A stretch of 64,000 nucleotides of DNA, from NCBI RefSeq assembly GCF_000025845.1, contig NC_014014.1, forward strand, positions 382,099 to 446,098. The letters run 5' to 3'. Both the position numbers and the translations under genes were made by a program. This DNA comes from Mycoplasma crocodyli MP145 (GTDB taxonomy: Bacteria; Bacillota_I; Bacilli_A; Mycoplasmatales; Metamycoplasmataceae). Below, piece by piece: positions 22,101 through 34,895 of the stretch (the first letter of the stretch is position 1; the number at the start of each line of letters is the position of its first letter). Under the pieces are notes generated by a model. It saw only the letters and a list, made by a program, of their open reading frames with translations. It was not told the origin of the DNA and made no database searches.

Positions 22101-25100
22101 TTAGATAATTTAGCATGTGCAGCACTTATTTTATCAGCTATTGCTTTATAATCTGCACTTGTTGCATTAGGTTTAGCGTCTATTTCTGATTTAATTGTAG
22201 CCATAGTAGTATTAAATTCAGCTAATTCAATAGGTGAATAGTTTGCAACATTAGTTGTTGAATCGCTCATTGTAGAAGCGTGTAATTCAAGTAATTTTTG
22301 TTGGTTTTTAACAAGTCTGTTTTTAAGGTCATCAATAGCTTTTAAGTTTTCTGTTTGTTTAGTATTGATTAAAGTTGTTTCTAGATTTGCTGGATCATTT
22401 AAGAAAGCTTCATGCGTTGTAATTTTAGCTTGGTATTCTTCTCATGATTCAGTTGTATATATATTTTCAATAATTTTAGCTTCTTGAAGTTTTTGAAGTA
22501 AAACACTCTTACATGTTACAAATTTTTCTTTAGCTTTATTTAATTTTTCTTGTGCTTCTATTAATTCACCATCACTAAAAGTAGTTTTATCTTTATATTC
22601 GTTTTCGATTGTTGCTATTTGAGCATTATATAAAGAAATCGATTCTGTTGTATATATATCAGTTTTTAATTTTTTAGCATTATTTAGTGCTTCATCATAT
22701 AAAGTTTTATTTGTTTTTTGAGTTTTTAGTTCTGCCTCAAGATTTGTAAACTCTTGTTTTATTCTTTCATAAGTTTCTTTGTCAAGTGAAGGTAAAGTCT
22801 CTACTTCAGCTTTTTTAGCATTAACAAAATCATTTCATCTTTGAGTTGTTGATGTTGGGTATCCATCAAAGGTTTTTACTTTTTCAACCGTATCTATATG
22901 GTTAAGCAAGTCCTCTTTTCATGTTTTGAGGTTTTTTTCAAGTCCATTTAGTGTGTTAAGATATATTTCGTATTTTGGATCATTTATTTCGTTATCTGAT
23001 GTAATTGTATTTTTAAATGCTTCTACAGCTGATTTATATCCATTTTCCGATAAATCTGTGTATTTAGTAAAATCTTTTGTAGTTACTTCAGTAATTTTTA
23101 ATAAAAGTAAATCTTTATTAGATTTAAGGAGTTTTTTCTCTTCATCCACCTTATTTCTATAATCTTCATCTTTTTGTCCATCTATTTCAGATTCCCCTTG
23201 AACTTGAGCAAGAAGTGCCTGTAATTTAGCACCTACAACGATTTTGATTTGTCCATTGTGATATTCTAGTGTATTAACTGAATTGATTTCACTTTGAATA
23301 TATTTTATAAGTGCTTGTTGTTTTGTTTCGAGTTTAGAAATTTCTTGTTCCAATTTAGTTAATGATGTATCATACTCATTTTTTTTGATAGCCGTTGTTC
23401 CAGTTGCTAATGCTACTTGTTCATTCAATATTGTTTGATATTGATTTCATGTAGTAATAGTATAGTAATCAGCTGTTTTTAAGTCTTTAATTTTATTTGC
23501 TATAGCTAATTTCAATGCTTTATTATATGTTTCTAATAATTCGATGGCTTTATCAATTTCTATAATTTGTGCTAGCAATTCATCTTTAGTTATCAATGCT
23601 TTACCGGTATGGTATTGAGCTCTTAATTCAGCAATTTTGTTTTTATATGTCAATGTGCTTTCTAATGTATAAATATCAGTAGCTTTTGTTAATGCCATTG
23701 TTAAATGCTCATCAAGCTCAGAAAGATTTGTTTTTCTAGAAGTTTTATAGTTTTCTAATTTATTTATAATGGTTGTTGCTTGAGCCCTTTTTATTGTTTC
23801 TTTATCAATTAAATTTTGTGATTCTTTATTTAATTCCTCAATATATTTGTTAGTAGATTCAAGTGTAAAAGAGTCTAAGTTTTCATTTTTTAAAACACTT
23901 ATTTTATCATTTATGTATTTTTTGTTGGTAATTAAATGAGATTTTAATGATTCTTTGAGTGTTTTAATTTGATTAAATTCAGCTAAGTCTACCACAGGAG
24001 CGGGTGTTAATAAGTACTTATCAAAAGCTGCTTTATGAGCATTATCATAAATTGTAAATGATTCCAATGTATAAATATCAGAGTCTAATGTTTTATTAAT
24101 AATTTCTTTTGCTTCATTAATGTAGTTTGCTTTTGTAGGCAATGCAGCATTTAATCTAAAAACATAATTTGTTGCTTCATTTTTTCCAATCGTTTCTTTG
24201 GGATCCATTTCAGATTTAATAGTTTCAAGCGCAGTTTTAGCTTCAGTAATTTGTGCTGGAGAAAAACCTCCGCTATTTAATGATAATTTGTTTGCTTCAT
24301 ACAAATCGTTAAGCATCTTTTTATTAGTTTCAAGTTTAGATTTTCAAGTTTCTATCTTAGCTTTTTCACTTGATAATTCAATTCTTGTTATTGTACTTTT
24401 TGAATTAATAACATTTTCTAAATCTATCAAGTTATTATCAATTGTGTTTGTTGTTTCTGCTGTGTATTGATCTTTATTTTCACTTTTAACAGTTGTTATT
24501 TTTGTTTTTAATTCTTTTATACAAGTGTGTTCATCAACAATTGATTTTAATGATTCTAATTGATTTAATAAAGCATCTAATTCAGCTTTTGTAAAATTAG
24601 TTTTTGTAGCATTTGATGCTTTAATCGCTTCAACTTTAGTTTTGAAATCATTGAATTCCGCTTCTTTATATTCTTGTTCGTTTAAAGCTAAAAGTTCAGT
24701 TATTTTCTTATCAAGGATTGATTTATTTGATACTAAAACTTTTGTTTGTAATTCTGCAATTTTAGCAAGAGCAGCAGCATGAATTGTTGTAGTTATCTTG
24801 TCTTCGTTTTGTGATTCTATTGATGATTTGTATTCATTTAATTGTTTGTTAAGTTCAATTTTAGAAGCTTCTGTATAATTTAAATCAGGATTATTAATTG
24901 CTTCGTTGATTTTTGCAATAATATCCATTTTATTTCTCAATAAAACACTTTTAGTATCATTAATTTTTGATATTAAATCATTATATTTTGCTTCATCAAT
25001 GTTTATGGTTTCATCAATTTTACCCTTTATATCTGTACCATTCAACTTTGTTGTATATGTTCCATATGAATCTGTAGTATAGGTATCTTTATCGACTAAC

Positions 25101-28100
25101 TCAAGAGCTGATGCTAACTTGTCCTGTAAAGATTTTTGTCTAGAAATTATTGCTTTTTCAAGTGTTTCATATTGAGTTTTGTATGAATTATATTGATCAA
25201 CATTAATATCATTATTTGATTGAATTTGTGATTTCAATTGTGTTATTTTTGATTTGAAATCAGCAACCGAATCATTCATATGATAAGGGAAATTCTTACC
25301 TTCAAATTCAGTTAATTTTTCAATTAAAATTGATTGATATGTTTTAAGTTTTGAAGTTGCATTGTTAATTTTTTGATCATATTCATTTCTTTTTGCTTGA
25401 TTAATTTCCGTTGCATTTTTAAGAGTTATTTCATTCTTTAAATTGTTTAAATATTCTTCAAAAGCAGCGATGCTTGATGCTTCATATTTATATTTTTCAG
25501 ATAAATTTTTCTTGGCATCAATATTTGATATCAATTTATCCCTATTTGTAATTAATGATTTCTTAGCGTTTTCAATTTGCTCTATATGTGTTGCATATTG
25601 AACGTCAGTTAAATCATTTAAAAGTGAAACTTGTGTTTTTATTTCTTCGATTTTTTGTTTTGTAGTAGCAACACTGGCTGCATCATATTCTTCAAAAGTA
25701 TTTGTTAATACTTCATTAAGTTTTTTATCAAGTGAATCTTTATTACTTTCTAACAATGAATTTGTAGCAGCAATTTCAGCGCTTTTTGTTTGATAATCAG
25801 ATTTAAGTAATTCAGAACCTGAATCAATAGCGTTCTTTAGTTCTTCAAGTTTGTTTACATATTTTGTTTCACTATCTTGTGTATATTTATCAAAATCTTT
25901 TGATTTAGCAGCGATTATTTCTTTAATAAGTTGTGCCTTGTATGTTAATAATAAGTCTTCTTTGCTTTTGATTATAGTTTGTAAAGCATCAAATTCTATT
26001 TTTGAGTATGTTGATTTTGTGGTAATTTCATTTTTTAAGGTTTCTAATTCGTTTCTAAATTTTGTTACATCTGCTTCTACATAGTTTAATTTAGCATCAG
26101 CTATTTTTTGTTCTAATAGAGCAATAGCGTCTTCTAAATAGTTTTGTGCATTGCCAAAAGCACTTGCCAATTGTGATAAGTCAGTTTCTAATTCAGTCTG
26201 TGTTATTGATATGCTATTATTATTTGCCTTATTTTCTTTTTCGGTTAATAAAGCTTCAATTTTTGCTTTTTGTTTTGCTGATACTTTATCACCTAAAGCA
26301 GTTAGTTGAACATTATAAGATTTTACTTTTTCAAGTAGAGCTTGATTATTTGTTTTCGGTGTTACTAAGACATTAATTTTAGCTTTTTCTGTATCAAGAT
26401 TAGATATATTAAATTGTTTTGTAGGATCATTAATGTCGGTTTCTAGCTGATTGAATTTATTTTTGTGATCTTGTGCTGATGTTTTTTCGTATATATCATA
26501 GTTATCAATCTTTTTCTTGTTGAGTTCTTCTTTAAGGATGTTTCTAATTGATGTTTTTTCAAGGTCATCTAATATTTTATTTAGTTCTAATTTAGCAGCA
26601 GCAAGTTGTTCAGAAGTTAGATTTTGTTTATCATATTTTTTATCCAATTCAATTAGAGCAGCTTTATATACGTTTTCACCATCTACTGTATAGTTATTGA
26701 AGTCTATAGTTGTAATTAGTTTCTTGTATTCTGATCAATTAGTTACCAGTTGTGCTTCTAGTGCTTTAATTTGGTTTGAATATGTGGTAAAACTAGGTTT
26801 AAATATTTTTTCATTTTTCTTAATTGATTCAACTATTTTATCTAATTCGGCTTTATATTTAGCTTTTGATTCTGTTGTGTATTTTTGATCTTGTCCTAAT
26901 AATTTGGCTGTTTCAGCTTCGGCAAGAATTTGCTCCATATTAGTTTTTCTTAATTTAAGTGCTTCATTCAATTTGGTTGAAAGTTCATCATAAATTATTT
27001 TATTGAATTTATCATCTGCAGTCGAACTACCTTTTGTTTTGATGTTGTTAAATTCGTTTTTATATGCAGTAGTTGATTCAACAGTAAATTCATCTAAATT
27101 TTCTTTTTCCTTAGCTGTTATTTGATTTTCAAATGATTTTTTATATGTAATTAAATTGCTTGATTTACTTGAGTTGATTTGATTGATGTAATTTTCGTAT
27201 TTGCTAGTTTCTACTTCTCCACCATTTTGTATCATTGTTTTCAAAGTTCTTAATTCGGTTTTAAATTTTTCTACACCTTCAGGTAAATATAAAGCATGAG
27301 CATCACCTAGCATAGTGTCGATATCATCTAATAATTTATTCTTATTTGATACTAAAATATCAGTTTTAATTCTATTGATTTCAACCCTATAACTTTCATA
27401 TTTAGCTTTTGCTTGTGCACCTTGTAATGAGTCAGAAAATTGTGTGTTAACATCATTTTCTAATTTTGTTAATGCAGCTTGGTGTGCATTTTTAGAATCT
27501 TGAGTATAAAATTCAGGATTTTTTACATAAATTAAAGCTATTTCTTGTTTTAGATATTGTTTTCAAGTTTTGAGTAAAGCATTCAATGAATTTGCTTTTG
27601 TTTCATATTGAGTTACTTCTATTCTTGTAACATTTTCTTTACCTGTTACTTCTTGAATTAATTCATTAATTTTAGTTTTATATTCATCTAGTGATGAAGG
27701 GTGAAAATTATCAAAACTTGCAGTAAGTCTTGTTTGTAAATCTTTTAGTACAACCGATTTATTTGTCACAAGTTTATCTTTTATTTTTTTAATATCATTC
27801 ATTACTTGTTTGTAAACACTTAGTTGCTCTGAAACCTTAATTCCATTTTTGTCAGTTGTTTCAACGATATTGATATTGCTGTCAATTCATCCTTGAATTT
27901 GTTGTTTTTTGTTATTTATTTCTTGTGTTGTTTTATCATAAGATTGTTTTGTATAGAAATCAGAATCTTTAATCAATTGATTAGCTGCGTCATAATATTC
28001 TGAGTTTGTTGTTGAACCAAAAACTCTTATTTCAACAATTGACACATTGTTATAAGTTCATGTAGGTTTACTTCATTGATTAAAAACAAAAGAAATTCTT

Positions 28101-28588
28101 CTAACATTTTTAGCTGTTTCATTAAACTGATAGTTAATAAGACCATAATTACCAGATCCGTAACCAGATTTTAAAGACTTAGCATCTTTTATAAGTTTTT
28201 CACTTGAATCATACAATCTTACATCCATATTGAGAATGTGATTATACTCAAATACTAAATCTAAACCTCTGACATCAACATCTTCCTTAAATTTTAATTC
28301 AAATCTATAATTATCTCCCCCGAATGAATTATCTATATGGGTTGATGCTCATCTTGAAAACATATTAAATGAAACACCATCTATTGCTTTTTCTGGTGTT
28401 TTATCTGATTCGCTTGTAAAACCATAAATACTTGCAGTAGTTCCTTTTGATGCTAAAGCAAGGTTTATGTTTTTATGTTCTGTTGTTGTATCTTCAGTGT
28501 AAGCTACAGAAAGTGTACTTGCAACAGCAGTTATACTTGCTGTACTAGCAGTTAGCAAAATAACTGATTTTTTATTAATTTTTTTCAT
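19154..28588 (-). CDS. Giant surface protein 1: signal peptide, F5/8 type C (discoidin-like) head, FIVAR-like repeats, C-terminal anchor
   Basis: One frame of 3144 codons is open throughout (TGA = Trp). It has a KK-led signal peptide without a lipobox Cys (about residues 1-30), then a domain of ~150 residues that reads like an F5/8 type C/CBM32 module: NLALASKGTTAS, PEKAIDG, SRWAS, ending NNVSIVEIRVFG. The rest is a chain of roughly 35-40 helical repeats of about 70-80 residues. These recur around Y-T-x-x-S-x-x-x-Y-x-x-x-L and end in L-x-x-N-K-x-x-L, resembling FIVAR modules. A final membrane helix (ASGIGAIIVLLLLIG) and KKRKNQA tail anchor it. The likely role is a long adhesive fibre binding host glycans. 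This is inference; no homologue is recognised by name. Confidence 0.82.
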
Positions 28589-29069
28589 TTTATATACCTC
28601 AATTTTTATATATTTAATAATTATATATTTTTATATATATGAAAATAAATAATAGATTTTTTACATTTTTACTTAAAAATGCTTTTTTAATAGATAAATT
28701 AGGTTTAAATTTATTTTTATTGTTTTTTTATAAAGAAGATTTTTTGTTTTGAAAAGTAAAATGTTAAAATCACATTTTTTCATCTTTTTTTTCATTATTA
28801 ATACATAGTATTAACAAAAAATTCCATTTTTAACTAAGTTGCTCTTTATAGTTTATTTTAAATTCGCTTGAATTTTTATCATATGCTTATAGTGTTTAAT
28901 ATAATCCTAAAAATAGGTGATTTAGGAGATTGCTTATAACTAGAACTTAACTATTTTATTAAAGGTAAAACAAAGTTAAGTAGCGATATAATGAAAGATT
29001 ATTGGTGCATATCTTCAAATTTTCATTAACTTTATCTTCTTTCAAAGTTTTTTAGATAATTAGATGTTT
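28589..29069. promoter_or_regulatory. Intergenic region between the two giant genes
   Basis: Positions 28589-28800 are the leader and promoter region of giant gene 1, with a PyTATATA-rich stretch and a version of the element found upstream of gene 2 (TATATGAAAATAAATAAT). Beyond 28800 there is no recognisable gene. TATAAT at about 28899 and a small inverted repeat (ACTTAAC / GTTAAGT near 28946-28980) are visible on the + strand ahead of the hairpin at 29070. A short untranslated transcript is possible but unproven. Confidence 0.4.
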
Positions 29070-29102
29070 AAAAAATCCCTAGATTGATCTAAGGATTTTT
29101 TT
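29070..29102. terminator. Terminator of giant gene 2
   Basis: AAAAAATCCCTAGA pairs with TCTAAGGATTTTTT (one mismatch) around TTGA. It closely matches the terminator of giant gene 1 at 19092-19134, showing that the duplicated unit includes its 3' flank. Confidence 0.85.
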
Positions 29103-29136
29103 GTTGTATGTTATTTTTTTATTTAATAATTAAACA

Positions 29137-32100
29137 TTAGCTTTTTCTTTTTTTGGCTATTAATAATAGTAAAACTACTATAGCTCCAATTCCGCTAGCA
29201 AAAGCACCTGTTCATACAAGAATATCTTTTGGTGTTCATTTATTTTTTAATAAGTCTTCTATTTTTTTGAATTTCAATAATTCTGAATCATATTCTGGTG
29301 AAGTATATGAGGTTGATTTATTAATTTCATCACGTTTTTTGTCAAGTTCTCTTTTGAATCTTGTATAGGCTCTTTTATTGTAATCTTTACTTTGATGTTG
29401 ATTATCAATTTGATTTATTTTGCTTAACAATCCTTCTTTAAATGTTCTTAGTAGATGGTTTGCTTTGGTTATTTCATCAGAGTAGTTTGAAGCTTGTGTT
29501 TTATCAACGTTTTCATTTTTATTGATATCTGTTAATAATGATTTTAAATTTTCTTTATAGGTATTAACCGATTCGTTGGTGTATTCATCAAATTTCTTAT
29601 TAGTTTCTGCTTCAATATATTTGTTTAATCAATCTTTGTTTGTTTCAAGAATTGCAACAGCACCATTCATTTTTTTGATCATTTCTTCGTATTCGGCTTT
29701 TGTAAATCCTGGATTTTTATTATCAATTTCAGGCTTAATAGCTTTAAGCATTTGATCAAATTTGATTACAGAAGGTCTTGTATAAAATTCTTCTTTGATA
29801 GTATTATTAAATTCATTGTATTTATTTAATAATTCTGTTTTGTTTGGCATTAAAACACTTTCTTTTGCCGATTTTGCTGAACTAACAAATTCATCAAATT
29901 TAACCTTAGCAATAGATGTCATTTTTTGAACTTTTTCTTTATATGCAGCTATATCTTTCAGCAACTGTTCTGTTGAAGAAGCGGTGTATAAGTCATAATT
30001 ATCATTAAGGATTTTATCTATTTCAGCCAGTAAAGCATCTTTATTATTTGATAGTATACCATCAAGATTAATAATGTCATCCGCTATTGTTTTATGCATA
30101 TCTCACTTGATTACAGGGTTTTTGGTAATTTCTGATTCAATTCTATTTGCTTCTTTACTATATGCATCTTGTATTTCTTTTGAGTATTTAGATTTGTTAG
30201 TTTCAAATTTTTCTTTTTCTTCTTTTAGAAGTCTTGTAAGGTCAGCATTATTAGTGATTAAACTCTCTTTTAACTTGTTAATTTTGTCATTTCATGTACT
30301 TAATTCAGTTTGTTTGAATACTTCTTCCTTATTGTTATTAATTTCTTTTTCTAGTTCCTCAACTTTTCTATAGAATTGTGAAATTGAAGCGGTTGTATAT
30401 TCTTGCTCTTTACCGTTGTTCATTTTTTGTGCTTGAACTTTATTCAATAAATCAGTTTTGTTCGTTACTAAAACAGCCATTAATTTATCGAATTTAGATT
30501 TAAGAGCATTGAATTGTTCGTTTGTAGCATCTTCTAAAGTACTAATTTCATTTTTAAAACTTACAACTCCTGTGTTAAAGACTGATACACTATCGCTTGT
30601 ATAGATATCATGATTAATTCCATCTAGCATTGCACTTAATTCACTCAATGCTTCCTTGTTGGATTTAATCTTGCTTTCTTTGTCTGAAATCTCTGCTAAC
30701 AATTCATTGTATCTATCGTTTGATAATGTTGTATTTTTATCTAAAGTTTTGTCTAATTCTTCCAAGTACTTCTTAAAGTTATCAACCGCCTCTGAACTTT
30801 TTGTAGGATAATCTGCTTTTTGTTTTTGATTAATTAATTCTTTTAACATTTGAACATTTGTTTTAAGTAATTTGTTAGCATCTGTAATTTGTTTCTCATA
30901 TTGATCGTTCTTAGACTTATCTATTTTATCATCAGCTAATATTAAAGCTCTTAATTTATCTAATTCTGCAACATATTCAGTTGAAGAAGCAGGGTTATTT
31001 GTAGCTGCATCAACTTTTTTTAGAAGATCAATTTTTTTAGTTAATGATTCTTGATATGTTTCAAGTAGTTTCTTAACTTCGTTTAGTTTAGCCATATATT
31101 CATTATATTTTGATAAATTTATTGTTTTTTCATCCAAACCGTTAATTTCATTTATTAATTCTTGAATTTTAGGATTGAATTGAGCTAATGAATTTTCTGT
31201 GATAAAAGCATTTACTTTATCTTTTATTTCTGTTGCATTTGTTATAAGTTTTGATTTATTTGTTTTTAGTTTCGCTACTTCTTCTGCAATTTTTGCAATA
31301 TCATCATTGAAGTTTGTTACAAGATAAGGTGTAGTTGTTTCATTAACTTTCTTGTAAATTTTCTCAAGTTCAGCAAATACGGATTTTACACTTTCATCAG
31401 CATAATAATCTTTATTAGAGTTTTGTTCTTCTCTCACCTTCTTTAACAGACTTGTTTTGTATAATTCAAGATTCTTTTTTGCACCATTTATTTTATTTTT
31501 AATTTCTAATACATGTGCAACTGTAATTGGCTTAATTGAACTATATTCATTTTTAATTGAGTTAATTGTTGCTTTGTAAGAACTAACTGATTCACTTGTA
31601 TACTCAGTTAGTTTTGGATCGTTTATTTCACTTAAAAATAAGTCATCTATTACTTTTTTATTTGTTTCCACCTTATTTAATAATTGAGTTAATGTTTCTT
31701 TATCTTTTGCATATTCAGGTTTTTTATAATCGATTTCATTTTTAGTTTTAATTGAAGTTTCTAAATCGGTTATTTCTTTTAATAATTTATTTTTTGCTTC
31801 AATTGTAAGTTCTGAATAATCGGCTTTAAGTGCAAGTTTAATTTCATCTTGTATTTTTGCTTGATAAGTTAAAATTGAATCTTCTTTATTTTTGATTTTT
31901 ACTTTTAAATCTTCGAATTCTATTTTTGAGTATGTATCTTTTGATGTTATACCTGTTTTTAGACTCTCTAATTCAGTTTTAAATTTAACAACATCACTTT
32001 CTACACGGTTTATTTTTTCTTCTGCTATTTTTTCTGTTAATAATGTAATAGCATCTTCTTTAAAGTTTTGTATGTTACCAAAAACTTTTGATAATTCTAA

Positions 32101-34515
32101 TAAATGTGTTTCTAGTTCGGATTGTGTTACTTGTTTTGTTTTGTCATTTCCTAAAGTCTCTTTATTGGTTAATAAAGATTCTATTTTAGCCTTTTCTTTT
32201 GTAGAAACTTCTGTTCCTAATTTTGTTAGTTCAGTTCTATAAGCATTTACTTTTTCAATTAAAAATTCATTATTTGTTTTAGGTGATGCTAAATTAGTTA
32301 TTTTAGATTTTTCAGTATCAAAATTGGTTCTATTAAATTGGTTTGCACTATTATTTAAATTGTTTTCTAATTCATTGTATTTATTTTCATATGATTGCGC
32401 AGACTCTTTTTCATATTTATTGTAATCAGTTATTTTCTTTGATTTCAGTTGTTCTTTAAGAACGTTTCTAATTAATGTTTTTTCTAGTTTAGCGAAAATT
32501 ATGTTGTATTCTGATTTAGCTGTTTCAAACTCATTAGCAGTTAACGCTTCTTTATCATACTTATTGTTTAAAGTATTTAATTCTAATTTATATGAAATTT
32601 CACCATCTTCAGTATAAATTTGAAAATCATTTAATGAAATTATAGATTTGTATTGAGATTGATTAGTTACTAAAAGTGATTTTAAATTGTTAAGTTTATT
32701 TGTATATTCTATAAAACTTATTTTAGAAATTTTTTCGGTTTCATTTATTGATTTAATGATTTTATCCAATTCGACTTTATACTTAGCTTTTGAATCGATT
32801 GTATATTTTGGATCTTTTCCTAATACATCAAATGAAGCAACATTAGCCAAAATTTGAATTTTATTAGATTTTTGTAATTTAACAGCTTCTCCAAGTTCTT
32901 TTATAAAATTATCTGAAACCTGTTTATTGAATTGATCATCGACATAAGAAATGATTTTAGATTTTATAGCATTTATTTTTATTGTATATTCGTTAGTCGA
33001 TTCAACAGTGAATTCATCTAAATTTTCACTCAATTTTGTATCTATTTGTTCTTTTAATCACTTTTTATAAGTAATTAAATTATTTGATTTACTTAAAGAA
33101 ATTTGTTCCTTATATTCATCATATTGACTTATATCAACATATTGACTTTGTGTGATTTTTGTTTTTAAATCGTTCAAATCTTTTTTATAATTATTAGCAC
33201 CAAAAGGTATGAATAAATCAAAATTTTCACGTAATAAAATGTCTATTTCACTTATTAATTGTTCTCTATTTGTCTTTAAAATTGTTGTTTTTATTCTTAT
33301 GATCTCGGCTTTAAAGTGTTCATACATAGCCTTAGCTTCTGAACCTTTTAATGTATCTGGAAATTGTGCATTAACATCACTTTTTAATTTTGAATACTCT
33401 TCATTATATTTAGTTTTAGAATTTGCAGTATATAATTCAGGAAATTCAATTTTAATTCTTGAAATTTCTTCGTTTAAATACTCTTTTCAATTTTTTAATT
33501 GAGAATTCAATAAATCGGCTTTATTTTGATAATCTTTAACTTCTGATCTTTTAATATTACCTTTTACATTTACTTCATTCATTAATTCACCAAGTTTTGT
33601 TTTGTATTCACTCAATGATGAAGGATGAATATCATTAGAATTTAGATTTTGTTTTGACAATAAATAATTTAAAACTACTACCTTGTTTGATATAAGTTTA
33701 TCCTTAATATTTTTTATATCATTCATAACTCTATTATAATCACCTAATTGTTCTGTGGTCTTAATTCCGTTTTTATCTGCTTCTTGTTCGATATTAGTAT
33801 TACTATTTATTCAACCTTGTATTTCATTCTTTTTATTGTTTATTTCTTGTAATGTAGAATCATACGTTTCTTTTGTATAATATTCTAAATCCTTAGTTAG
33901 TTGATTCACTTCATCATAATATTCTGCATTTATTGTTGAACCAAAAACTCTTAACTCATATATAGATAAATAATTAAAATATCCTGTTATATGGTTTCAT
34001 TTATTAAAAATCAAAGAAACTTTTCTAACGTTTTTTATCGTTTCGGGAAATTGATAATTTATAAGTCCATAATCTCCGTTCCCTTGTCTAGTATGAAGTG
34101 ATTTAACTTCCTTAATGATAGATCCGCTTGAATTATAAAGTTGAATATCCATATTAAGAATGTGATTAGATGAAAATACTAAATCAAGCGCTCTAACGTC
34201 ATAGTCATTGTTAAAATGTAATTCAAATTTATAATTGGCTCCACCTACTATATTTCTGTTCATATCGCTCGATATTCATCTATAATCATTGTTAAAAGAT
34301 ACTCCATCAATTGCTTTTTCCGGATTCGATCCACCCCTGTTACTAAAACCGGAAATAGTTGCTCTCGTTCCGTTTCTAGCTAGTGCAAGGTTTACACTTT
34401 GGCGCTCTGTTGCCGTGTTTGTTGTGTAACTTACTGATAGTCCACTTAAAATGGAAGTAATAGCTATTGTGCTTGAAGCAAGCAAAATACTTCCTTTTTT
34501 ATTAATTCTTTTCAT
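29137..34515 (-). CDS. Giant surface protein 2, paralogue of giant surface protein 1
   Basis: This frame of 1792 codons has the same architecture as its downstream neighbour. It has a signal peptide (MKRINKKGSILLASS...), an F5/8 type C-like head (NLALARNGTRAT, PEKAIDG, YRWISS, YLSIYELRVFG), about 19 FIVAR-like helical repeats, then a membrane helix (ASGIGAIVVLLLLIA) and KKRKS tail. Both ends align with giant protein 1 nearly block by block. The 4056-bp length difference corresponds to one internal repeat block present only in gene 1, with the junction near 31860. It was probably produced by tandem duplication. A surface adhesion or glycan-binding role is inferred from domain type and topology. 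Confidence 0.82.
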
Positions 34516-34590
34516 TTATATACCCCTTTTTTGTATGTTTTTTTATTATATAATTTTTTGTATATGAAAATAAATAATGAATTATTTACT

Positions 34591-34620
34591 TTTTTGCTTA
34601 AAAGTGGTTTTTTTGTAGAT
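34591..34620. repeat. 30-bp direct repeat, copy 1
   Basis: The segment beginning TTTTTGCTTAAAAGTGG and ending TTTTTTTGTAGAT is repeated without mismatch 122 bases further on. A diverged version lies upstream of giant gene 1 near 28666-28695. Confidence 0.9.
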
Positions 34621-34712
34621 AAAATAACATTAAAAAACCTTTTTTGTTTTTTATAGATAACTTTTTTTATTTTTTCAAATTTAAAAAGTTTAAAAGCGTG
34701 TATTTTTCATCA

Positions 34713-34742
34713 TTTTTGCTTAAAAGTGGTTTTTTTGTAGAT
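34713..34742. repeat. 30-bp direct repeat, copy 2
   Basis: Identical to copy 1. It may be a second regulatory site or the residue of another duplicated promoter. Confidence 0.9.
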
Positions 34743-34858
34743 GAATGAGCCTTAAAATCATTTTTATTTTCAAAATGGTGAGTTTTTTAGTGAAAATGAA
34801 AATGATTAAAATGAGTATTTTTAAAAGCTTTTTTCAAGAATAATATAAGTATTAAGAA

Positions 34859-34888
34859 AAAATCACTATCTTTTAAAGATAGTAATTT
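34859..34888 (-). terminator. Terminator of ktrB
   Basis: ACTATCTTT and AAAGATAGT form a short stem. On the minus strand it is followed by GATTTTTT, shortly after the transporter stop codon. Confidence 0.75.
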
Positions 34889-34895
34889 TATTTTT

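Larger units (their letters stand above)
34516..34858 (-). promoter_or_regulatory. Upstream region of giant gene 2 with duplicated 30-bp element
   Basis: No gene is seen here. It contains TATATGAAAATAAATAATG, shared with the upstream region of giant gene 1, and two identical 30-bp direct repeats. Similarity to the gene 1 upstream region extends over roughly 200 bases, so the promoter region was duplicated with the gene. Confidence 0.55.

Noticed and set aside
28800-29069. tRNA gene in the intergenic region
   Set aside because: No cloverleaf arms or CCA-type end could be drawn from the sequence; only one short inverted repeat is present.
19154-34515. Many open frames of 60-120 codons on the + strand inside the giant genes
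   Set aside because: They lie antisense to repeat-rich, low-complexity coding sequence, are Ser/Leu/Phe-rich mirror images of it, and lack ribosome sites. They are shadows.
29137-34515. LPXTG or other sortase anchor on the giant proteins
   Set aside because: The C-termini have a membrane helix and basic tail but no LPXTG-type motif, and mycoplasmas have no wall.
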